From Anaerolineaceae bacterium UBA1415 (GTDB taxonomy: Bacteria > Chloroflexota > Anaerolineae > Anaerolineales > Anaerolineaceae): a stretch of DNA of 5,285 bases. Shown here piece by piece: positions 1 to 5,218 of this stretch. Within the stretch, counting starts at the first letter, position 1; each line of letters opens with the position of its first letter. The position numbers and the translations under genes are program-made. The notes under the pieces are model-generated. The model was not told the origin of the DNA and made no database searches. It was given only the letters and a program-made list of their open reading frames with translations. The DNA lies in NCBI GenBank assembly GCA_002305635.1, contig DBPR01000030.1:1-5285 (forward strand). The letters are read 5' to 3'.

Positions 1-93
1 GTGCCGCCGATCACATAAACATACGCTCCATGGGCAATGACGGCATTAAACACACGCCCTTCGGGTAGCGGCTCCATGACTTCCCAGGCTTCA
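1..93. repeat. Second copy of intragenic kelch repeat (copy B)
   Basis: Bases 1-93 match 901-993 at 92 of 93 positions; the only difference is T at 73 against G at 973. The offset is exactly 900 bp, or 300 codons, so the copies are in the same frame. The change turns Ala71 into Glu371. Identity stops sharply at 93/993, where codons for EAW begin in both copies. The left end may extend beyond the window. Confidence 0.95.
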
Positions 94-1184
94 ACGGGGG
101 TAGAAACCTTTAAGCGCTCATTGGTATCATACGCGACCGAGGCATCACTTGCACATCCACCAATAACATAGAAGTATCCATCGTCTGCTACAACACCTTC
201 TGTGTAGACGCGTCCCTGGTTTAAAACAGGGATGGTCGGTGAATCTGTCCAGGTATCTGAAGCAGGATCATAGTAAGCGGCATGGTCTAAGACATCCCAA
301 GCGGAATCCCGTCTTCCTGCCGCCAGCCACATCCTGTCTTCAGTGTTACCATCTGCCATGTATGACCAACGGGTGTACGCACCGCCACCGTCAGGCAATC
401 CTGCGATATAACTCCAGGAAGTACCATCAAACTTTTCTGCAGTCATATCGGGAGTAAACCCAGGGTACGAAACACCTCCAGCCACATAGATCGCGCCATT
501 TATGGCTGCAGCCGCGAAGCTCGTGCGGGTTTTTTGCATAGGAACGCCCGCCGACCATGTTTCTGTGATCGTATCCAATTTCCAGACTTCGCTTGTGCTT
601 GCGCTAAAATCAACAATTCCCCCGAGCACATAAAGGTCTGTACCGATTGCGACCACCTGATACTGCGATCTCCTCGAATAACCACCATTTGCTTGAATAT
701 ATGTCCAGGAATCAGCAGCAATATCATAAACATACGTATTACTATCGCCTCCGTCACCAGGGATGTAGATCTTGCCGCCAATGACAGCGCCATCAATGGA
801 ATCGAGTGCTGCGGGCATTGCAGTCATGGTTTTCCAGGTGTTATCAGAAGTGTTGTAACGGAAGTTCGTTGCGGTGGGTGTAAAACCGCCTCCATCACTA
901 GTGCCGCCGATCACATAAACATACGCTCCATGGGCAATGACGGCATTAAACACACGCCCTTCGGGTAGCGGCGCCATGACTTCCCAGGCTTCACCAATAT
1001 CTTCAGGCTTAATACCGCCAGAAGCCTCACCAATCACAGCGGTTCCTGACGCGATACCAGTTTCAGTTAATTGTTCTGTTTCGGGGGTGATTCCCTGGGC
1101 TGATTGTGTGACCAGGGCCGCACCTGTCAGGACTTGCAGAAGCAAAAATACTACAATAACAATCCAATGCTTAGCTTTCTTCAT
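1..1184 (-). CDS. Secreted kelch-repeat beta-propeller protein, C-terminus beyond the window
   Basis: The frame is open from ATG at 1184-1182 to the left edge, giving 394 codons with no stop. The start is fixed by a strong Shine-Dalgarno AGGAGG at 1200-1195. Residues 1-30 form a signal peptide: a KKAK basic n-region, a hydrophobic core at about 7-25, and a likely cleavage site near 25-30. Residues 30-64 are a linker rich in Thr, Glu and Gly. Kelch blades follow, each with a hydrophobic-GG strand ending near residues 94 (YVIGG), 142 (IYIPG), 188 (LYVLGG), 236 (IYVAGG), 289 (MWLAAG, degenerate) and 342 (FYVIGG). Conserved Trp residues (W67, W117, W160, W210, W257, W312) begin the intervening segments. 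Six blades of about 50 residues make one whole propeller. At residue 365 the sequence restarts as an almost exact copy of residue 65 onward. The product is probably an exported binding or adhesion module; kelch folds by themselves do not define a ligand. Larger Chloroflexota kelch proteins often carry peptidase or other C-terminal domains, but that part lies outside the window. Confidence 0.9.
   Translation of the reverse strand, partial: MKKAKHWIVIVVFLLLQVLTGAALVTQSAQGITPETEQLTETGIASGTAVIGEASGGIKPEDIGEAWEVMAPLPEGRVFNAVIAHGAYVYVIGGTSDGGGFTPTATNFRYNTSDNTWKTMTAMPAALDSIDGAVIGGKIYIPGDGGDSNTYVYDIAADSWTYIQANGGYSRRSQYQVVAIGTDLYVLGGIVDFSASTSEVWKLDTITETWSAGVPMQKTRTSFAAAAINGAIYVAGGVSYPGFTPDMTAEKFDGTSWSYIAGLPDGGGAYTRWSYMADGNTEDRMWLAAGRRDSAWDVLDHAAYYDPASDTWTDSPTIPVLNQGRVYTEGVVADDGYFYVIGGCASDASVAYDTNERLKVSTPVEAWEVMEPLPEGRVFNAVIAHGAYVYVIGG
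901..993. repeat. First copy of intragenic kelch repeat (copy A)
   Basis: This is the partner of 1-93 and encodes residues 65-94 plus the start of 95 of the kelch protein, the first blade after the linker. The repeat is nearly perfect at DNA level, including synonymous positions, whereas the other blades of the same protein share only the kelch pattern. That points to a recent duplication or gene conversion rather than old repeat expansion. Confidence 0.95.
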
Positions 1185-1193
1185 TGCGACTTA

Positions 1194-1200
1194 TCCTCCT
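1194..1200 (-). promoter_or_regulatory. Shine-Dalgarno site of the kelch gene
   Basis: The minus strand reads AGGAGGA at 1200-1194, with nine bases between it and the ATG at 1184. It is a near-perfect anti-16S match and decides the start codon; it suggests efficient translation. Confidence 0.85.
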
Positions 1201-1235
1201 TTGACCTCGCCATTTATTTTGGATGGATCGATAAA

Positions 1236-1285
1236 ACAGAGGTTCTTTTGTGCTGACGGTGGAGAACTCCTTTCAGACCCTCTGT
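1236..1285 (-). promoter_or_regulatory. Nested hairpin with T-run in the kelch leader (candidate attenuator or RNA element)
   Basis: On the minus strand ACAGAGG (1285-1279) pairs with CCTCTGT (1242-1236). Inside it CTGA (1276-1273) can pair with TCAG, and within that GGA-GTTC-TCC forms a small apical hairpin. The outer 3' arm runs directly into TTTT. The element lies about 80-130 nt downstream of the predicted transcription start and about 50 nt before the start codon. A stem followed by a short T-run in a long leader could be a transcription attenuator or mRNA-stabilising structure. The T-run is short, the internal loops are large, and it matches no riboswitch class I recognise, so function is inference. 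Confidence 0.4.
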
Positions 1286-1370
1286 CCTATGAACAATATG
1301 GAAACAATGGAATCTTAGCACAAATAATTTGTTATGAAGGCTACTTCTTTACCACTAATTTGTTGCTAAA

Positions 1371-1399
1371 ATAATACCATCATTGATGAAGTGGGTCAA
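1371..1399 (-). promoter_or_regulatory. Sigma-70 type promoter for the kelch gene
   Basis: The minus strand reads TTGACC at 1399-1394 (5/6 to TTGACA), a 17-bp spacer, then TATTAT at 1376-1371 (5/6 to TATAAT). TG one base before the -10 makes it an extended -10. Transcription would start near the A at 1364, giving a leader of about 180 nt. The spacer contains an 11-bp palindrome, CATCATTGATG at 1378-1388, which could be an operator for a repressor. Confidence 0.75.
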
Positions 1400-1400
1400 C

Positions 1401-1446
1401 ATCCCCTTTATGTAAACAATAAAATTTACTAGAAAGCAAAGGGGAT
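1401..1446. repeat. Inverted repeat next to the kelch promoter
   Basis: ATCCCCTTT at 1401-1409 and AAAGGGGAT at 1438-1446 are perfect 9-bp inverted arms. Nested inside are GTAAA at 1412-1416 and TTTAC at 1425-1429. The right-hand arm of the promoter-facing side ends two bases from the -35 box. Arm centres fall near -41 and -78 from the predicted start, positions typical of activator sites. It could equally be an RNA hairpin of the upstream transcript, but no T-run follows on the minus strand, so it is a poor intrinsic terminator. Confidence 0.5.
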
Positions 1447-1664
1447 CAATTCAAAAGTATAAAACAATGAACATTTATTTTACAGACAGTCCTTGGCAAA
1501 CAAACTCTATATCCTTGAAACTGGGACCCCTTTGACAGGTCTAAGAAACCTGGATTCAGAAAGTAATTTCTAGAGGAAAATTAACTCAGCTCAATTTAAC
1601 AAAACCCTATTGGCACGATTAATGGTCGCTCCTTTCAAAGCTTCAATTCTCGCATACGACGCTT

Positions 1665-4022
1665 TTACGGCAATAGCGCGTGATAGAGCTGATTGCCAAA
1701 AGCCAAAAAGACGCGTCTATCCGGGCTTACGTAAAACGCGGTGGCGTCCCCACCTGGCATTGAGCCGTCAGCGCTTCCAAACCGCAGCACCTTGTTCAGG
1801 TTCAGGCGCAAACTGAATTGATACAACTGGGCTTTTTGCGCTTCGAGGTAGTAGATCGAGGGATCCGGCGGCGGCGAATAAGACAGCCTGCTAAAGCTTA
1901 AGTGCTCCATATCCAGGTCAGAATCGACCCCCTCAGTATTCAAATATGGGTAAGGATCATCACAGGTGGTCGCGCCTGTGATAAAGGAAGACAAGCAGTG
2001 CGCGCTGTGCCCGTCTTTGTAGAGCAGGAATATCTCTTCCCCCTCCACCTCAAAATCGATCACTTCGGCAAGATGCATGCTGTCATCCTCAAAATAAGGG
2101 TTGGAAGGCTCCACAAAATTATCAGCCATGCCGCGGAAGACCCACAAAGCGCTGTTTCCTGGGTCGAGGACATAAAGACGATTGCTGTCAAAAACGATCC
2201 TGCTCAAACTCGGCCAACCCAGGTCAGGCATTTGCAGGCTAAACGCGGTTGTAGTGCCAGACGGGCCGCAGTATAGAAGATTGCCAGCATTGTCAATTGC
2301 CAGAATAGGCTGCCTGGCAGGGTTGTTGAGCGGCACACTGATCATATCGACCAATTTGCCCACCTCAGCTCCCTCATATTTTCCAGGCCCACAAGTAAAA
2401 TCCTGCACCAGCTCATATCCGCTCGAGTGCAGGCGCATATACTTGACCGATCCGCTGGCTTTGTCAAGCAAATAGAGGTCGTTGTTGAGCGAGACAAGCG
2501 CGCCAATGCGCAGATCAGGGAAAAGCGAAGCGGCATAAGCCGGCACAAATTGCAGTCGTTGGGCGCCATCCAGATTATCCAGAGCGTTCTGAGCCTGAAT
2601 GCGCAAAGCTTTCACCTCGTCGGAATCCTTGTAAGCCGCAGCCTGGTTGATCCAGTTCATTGCCTGCTCCCAGCTTTCACGCTGCGACTCCGTGGTTTGC
2701 ATCAGCGGTGAATTGGCGACCGCAGCCTGAGCCTGAGCCAGAAAATATTGATATTGATGATCTTCACCGCGATTGAAGTAAACCAAGGATGTCACGAAAA
2801 CCAGGATCAGGGGCACGACAACGGCGATCAGGATCTTTGCCCAGGGGGAGAGCTCGCTCGTTACGCCAACGGAAAAGTCATCGGACTTTCTTCCCGCGCT
2901 GACAACCGACTCGGCTTTTTCTTCCGCCCGCCGCAGCCACCCCGCCCCACTCGCGACACCCTGCAAAGCTTTTTCTCTGATCTGAGAAAAATCGGGCGCT
3001 TCCCGTTGAGGCTGGCGTTTGGACTCTTGTTTGGACTCACGTTTGGGCTCTTCGATGATTGTATTGATCTTTTCCGTCTCTTCCAGCTCCATTTCTGGCA
3101 GAATAAGATCATCCTCAGGTTCTTCAGTGGAAATGCCTTCCAGCAAAATTTCCTCTGTAGGCATCTCAGAACTATCTTCAATTATTTCCGAATCGTCAGG
3201 GAGCAAAACGGCCTGAGAGAAAAGATCCTCCGCTAACGAAGGAACGTAAGGGATCGTCTCAGCCTCCGCCAGCTCTTCGCGGTTTTCAACTTCGCGCTCC
3301 TCTGTTTCTTCAGAAGGCAATTCTTCATTGACAGTTTGTTCGACGCCTACTTCACTTTCACTGAGCTCGCTTTGAGGCTCTTGCTGGTAGTCTTCCAGGC
3401 TCTTATATTCAATACTGCCTTTGCCTGGCCTGATCTGAACAAAAGCCTGCGCAGCGCCTGGTTCACTGGCGGCCTCATATTGGCTTTCGCTATCTGAACC
3501 AGACAAAGGATCAGGCAGGAAAAGCAATGACTCATTTCCTCGTAAAGTTGTCTGGAAATAGCGCAAATTGACCACCGTCGAGACGCCCAGACCACGCCGG
3601 TCTAATTCGGGATCAAAAAACTGTTCATCGCCCTCAGGCCGCAGGACGTGCGTGGAGCTCTGCCCCACCTGAGCGATGAACAAGGTGTCAGCATGGATCA
3701 CACCCAGGCACAATGATGCCATCTGCCAGGTTTCCGGTTCGTCAAAACGGCTGTTGCTCTGTAAAATTGCGCGGTTGAGCCCATCGACAAAAACACGGAT
3801 CGCTTTGGTGACCGAGCCGCTGGCTTTGTAAAATAATTTCGCCTGGTTTTCGATCGTCTGCGCGAGGCTCTGCGTGTCGAGCCCTTTGCCGCTCGTGGGG
3901 CTGATCTGGACAAAAAAGATATCCTCCGTCCGTCCCCGCGCGCTGCCTTTTTGAGCAGGCGAGGCAAAGAACATCGCTTTAGGACTGTTTTCTGGCTTGT
4001 AAATTGATAAATCGTAATTCAT
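1665..4022 (-). CDS. Membrane-anchored degenerate PPM (PP2C-like) protein with extracytoplasmic beta-propeller-like domain
   Basis: The protein has 785 residues. I start it at ATG 4022-4020 (MNYDLSIYKP); the frame stays open further upstream, but that part would run antisense through the acyltransferase gene and reads like shadow sequence. A weak SD (AAGG) lies eight bases upstream. Residues 1-175 have the outline of a PPM phosphatase: GRTEDIFFV at 30-38 resembles motif 1; DTLFIAQVGQSSTHVLR at 112-128 resembles the strand with the usual GDSR; GNESLLFLPDP at 162-172 resembles the late LLLCSDG motif. The metal-binding aspartates appear replaced (GD to GQ, DG to DP) and the usual DGMGG segment is absent, so it is probably catalytically inactive. 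Residues 215-326 are an acidic linker (40 Asp/Glu among 112 residues, 3 basic), followed by a basic stretch at 327-340. A helix at 394-416 spans the membrane. Residues 420-486 are helical and TPR-like; 487-785 are beta-rich and propeller-like, with four cysteines (544, 585, 676, 687). The N-terminus is predicted inside the cell and the C-terminus outside. I recall the C-terminal half from Anaerolineae proteins. A signalling or scaffold role is inference. Confidence 0.85.
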   Translation of the reverse strand: MNYDLSIYKPENSPKAMFFASPAQKGSARGRTEDIFFVQISPTSGKGLDTQSLAQTIENQAKLFYKASGSVTKAIRVFVDGLNRAILQSNSRFDEPETWQMASLCLGVIHADTLFIAQVGQSSTHVLRPEGDEQFFDPELDRRGLGVSTVVNLRYFQTTLRGNESLLFLPDPLSGSDSESQYEAASEPGAAQAFVQIRPGKGSIEYKSLEDYQQEPQSELSESEVGVEQTVNEELPSEETEEREVENREELAEAETIPYVPSLAEDLFSQAVLLPDDSEIIEDSSEMPTEEILLEGISTEEPEDDLILPEMELEETEKINTIIEEPKRESKQESKRQPQREAPDFSQIREKALQGVASGAGWLRRAEEKAESVVSAGRKSDDFSVGVTSELSPWAKILIAVVVPLILVFVTSLVYFNRGEDHQYQYFLAQAQAAVANSPLMQTTESQRESWEQAMNWINQAAAYKDSDEVKALRIQAQNALDNLDGAQRLQFVPAYAASLFPDLRIGALVSLNNDLYLLDKASGSVKYMRLHSSGYELVQDFTCGPGKYEGAEVGKLVDMISVPLNNPARQPILAIDNAGNLLYCGPSGTTTAFSLQMPDLGWPSLSRIVFDSNRLYVLDPGNSALWVFRGMADNFVEPSNPYFEDDSMHLAEVIDFEVEGEEIFLLYKDGHSAHCLSSFITGATTCDDPYPYLNTEGVDSDLDMEHLSFSRLSYSPPPDPSIYYLEAQKAQLYQFSLRLNLNKVLRFGSADGSMPGGDATAFYVSPDRRVFLAFGNQLYHALLP
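3016..3051. repeat. Three tandem 12-bp units in the linker of the 785-aa gene
   Basis: Three successive 12-bp units on the plus strand, at 3016-3027, 3028-3039 and 3040-3051, share the core GTTTGG(A/G)CTC. On the coding strand they give a four-residue period (E-P/S-K-R/Q) in the basic stretch between the acidic linker and the membrane helix. Gain or loss of a unit would keep frame and change linker length by four residues. Confidence 0.75.
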
Positions 4023-4046
4023 GCTATCTACCTTACTATATTGCTG

Positions 4047-4069
4047 GTGTCTGGTTAATAACAGTACAC
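4047..4069. promoter_or_regulatory. Interrupted palindrome between divergent genes (candidate operator)
   Basis: GTGT at 4047-4050 mirrors ACAC at 4066-4069, and GTTA at 4054-4057 mirrors TAAC at 4059-4062, all about base 4058. Eight of eleven pairs match over 23 bp. The centre of symmetry is almost exactly mid-way in the 76-bp gap, so a dimeric regulator could control both genes from here. A -10-like TATAGT on the minus strand (4040-4035) lies close by, but its -35 is poor. Confidence 0.4.
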
Positions 4070-4085
4070 AATTCATGCCAGGGAG

Positions 4086-4091
4086 TATAAT
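4086..4091 (+). promoter_or_regulatory. Perfect -10 box seven bases before the acyltransferase start (leaderless transcript likely)
   Basis: TATAAT is followed by CGCGCCT and then ATG at 4099, so transcription would begin at or within a base of the start codon. The best -35 at 17-bp spacing, AGTACA at 4063-4068, matches only 3/6 and overlaps the palindrome, which fits a promoter that depends on or is blocked by a regulator. GGGAG at 4081-4085 is a purine run but sits 13 bases from ATG, too far for a typical SD. Confidence 0.5.
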
Positions 4092-4098
4092 CGCGCCT

Positions 4099-5130
4099 AT
4101 GGAATTAATACTGATCGAGAACATTGAAGCATGGGATGCCCTGGAACCCGCCTGGATCCAATTGGTGGAGCGCAGCGGCACTGCCAATCCTTTTTTGGAA
4201 TTTTGGTATCTGCGCACCTGGTGGGAGCATCTTGGCGGTGGGGAATGGCCTGTAACCGAAAGCTGTCTCGCCATCGCAGCTGGGTATGATGATGGCGTTC
4301 TCAAAGCAATTGCGCCTTTCTTTATTTCTCAAAAAGAGGATCACCCAACCGCGCTTCGCTTTATCGGGCAGATCGAAGTCACGGATTATCTGGATTTTGT
4401 TGCTGAAGAAGGTGCCCTGGAAGAATTCCTATCAGCACTGTTTGATCTTATATTTGAGCAGGATCGGTTTGGAGTCAAGAAAGTTTCGCTCGCGAATTTG
4501 CGGAATGGCTCCCCCAGCCTGCCCGTCCTCGCAAGGATCGCGGAAGAGAAAGGGCTAAGTTACGAGGCACAGATTCTGCAGCCTGCTCCCGTAATTTCCT
4601 TGCCCAGGGACTGGGAAGACTATCTGCAAAGCTTGTCCAAAAAACAACGCCATGAGATGCGGCGAAAAGAGCGCAACGCCGAACAAAACTTTGATACCCG
4701 CCTGGTTTTCGCCCCAAAAGACGCCGATATTGAGCAAGAAATGCGCGAATTTTTAGAATTAATGCGGAATGAAGTCAACAAGCAGCAGTTTTTAAGCGAG
4801 GGAACCGAAAACTTCCTGATTGACCTTGCTCATAAAGCCAACCAACGAGGCAAACTGTTGCTTTGCCACTTGTATTTAAATGGCGAAAAAGCCGCCGCGT
4901 ATTTCACCTTTCTGAGCGACAGGAAATTGCTGGTATATAACACGGGCTGGAATCCCAGGTTTTTAAAGGCTTCGCCGGGCTGGGTATTGCTGGGCAAGCT
5001 GGTCCGTTGGGCCATTGAGAACGGGCTTGATGAAGTTGATCTCATGCGCGGGGACGAGGATTATAAGTACCGCTTTGGCGCCCAGGATCGCCATGTCGTT
5101 GGCGTCGTGATCGGTCCTCAAAAGGCATAG
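4099..5130 (+). CDS. BioF2-like / CelD-type GNAT-fold acyltransferase
   Basis: The protein has 343 residues and is complete. It matches the pattern of the Acetyltransf_6 (BioF2-like) family, whose members transfer acyl groups and are related in fold to Fem aminoacyl-transferases; many sit in polysaccharide or envelope gene clusters. An N-terminal lobe (about 1-165) includes NPFLEFWYLRTWWEHLG at 30-46, typical of the family. A second lobe begins with WEDYLQSLSKKQRHEMRRKE at 172-191, the characteristic basic helix. The catalytic-side segment includes HLYLNGEKAAAYFTFL at 257-272, YNTGWNPRF at 280-288 and DEVDLMRGDEDYKYRFG at 311-327, the hallmark region near the acyl-donor site. No signal peptide or membrane helix is seen, so it should be cytoplasmic. 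In-frame ATGs at 4021 and 4075 also exist, but have no SD, and the extra residues look non-family; 4099 begins where relatives start and sits right after a -10 box. The acyl donor and acceptor cannot be read from the sequence. Confidence 0.88.
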   Translation: MELILIENIEAWDALEPAWIQLVERSGTANPFLEFWYLRTWWEHLGGGEWPVTESCLAIAAGYDDGVLKAIAPFFISQKEDHPTALRFIGQIEVTDYLDFVAEEGALEEFLSALFDLIFEQDRFGVKKVSLANLRNGSPSLPVLARIAEEKGLSYEAQILQPAPVISLPRDWEDYLQSLSKKQRHEMRRKERNAEQNFDTRLVFAPKDADIEQEMREFLELMRNEVNKQQFLSEGTENFLIDLAHKANQRGKLLLCHLYLNGEKAAAYFTFLSDRKLLVYNTGWNPRFLKASPGWVLLGKLVRWAIENGLDEVDLMRGDEDYKYRFGAQDRHVVGVVIGPQKA

Positions 5131-5152
5131 AGGTCATTTTTAGATTCATTTA

Positions 5153-5193
5153 CCCCTCACCCGCCCTTCGGGCACCCTCTCCTGCTGAGAGGG
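5153..5193. repeat. REP-like palindromic intergenic element
   Basis: A CCCCTCACCC lead-in (5153-5162) is followed by GCCC-TTC-GGGC (5163-5173) and then CCCTCTC-CTGCT-GAGAGGG (5175-5193): two back-to-back perfect hairpins. Elements of this type, CCCTCACCC plus a small GC palindrome plus CCCTCTC/GAGAGGG, are widely dispersed between genes in several bacterial phyla. Here it lies 22 bp after the acyltransferase stop, where it may stabilise the 3' end or block read-through. It may be multicopy, which this window cannot show. Confidence 0.75.
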
Positions 5194-5197
5194 CATC

Positions 5198-5211
5198 CAC
5201 ACGTCACACGT
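5198..5211. repeat. Two tandem 7-bp units
   Basis: CACACGT occurs twice without a gap (5198-5204, 5205-5211), just after the REP-like element. It is short and may be chance or the edge of a larger repeat. Confidence 0.5.
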
Positions 5212-5218
5212 CTTACCC

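Larger units (their letters stand above)
1185..1664. other. AT-rich non-coding gap between the two minus-strand genes
   Basis: No convincing coding frame lies here on either strand. The left part is the kelch leader and promoter, described separately. The right part (1447-1664) follows the stop codon of the 785-aa gene. It has only weak stems: CAGGT/ACCTG at 1536-1540/1548-1552 and the all-AT TAATTT/AAATTA at 1564-1569/1578-1583. Neither is followed by a usable T-run, so I see no strong terminator and read-through into the kelch gene is possible. A 9-bp direct repeat, TAATTTGTT at 1325-1333 and 1356-1364, lies 31 bp apart in the leader. Confidence 0.7.

Noticed and set aside
534..1374. Overlapping plus-strand frames across the kelch gene and its leader
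   Set aside because: They are opposite-strand shadows of the kelch gene, with no SD or recognisable domain; the minus-strand frame has a signal peptide, kelch pattern and strong SD.
1532..1560. Perfect TTGACA on the plus strand at 1532-1537
   Set aside because: No acceptable -10 at 16-18 bp (TTCAGA at 17 bp) and no plus-strand gene downstream; the sequence there is antisense to the 785-aa gene.
1536..1583. Small stems CAGGT/ACCTG and TAATTT/AAATTA as terminators of the 785-aa gene
   Set aside because: Short or AT-only stems without a following T-run on the minus strand; too weak to call.
4021..4098. Longer acyltransferase starting at ATG 4021 or 4075
   Set aside because: No SD before either, the extra residues do not resemble the family, and a start at 4021 would overlap the start codon of the divergent gene.
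4023..4304. Upstream extension of the minus-strand 785-aa gene to a start at 4304
   Set aside because: The added 94 residues run antisense through the acyltransferase coding region and lack the family-like start; a plausible ATG with a weak SD exists at 4022.
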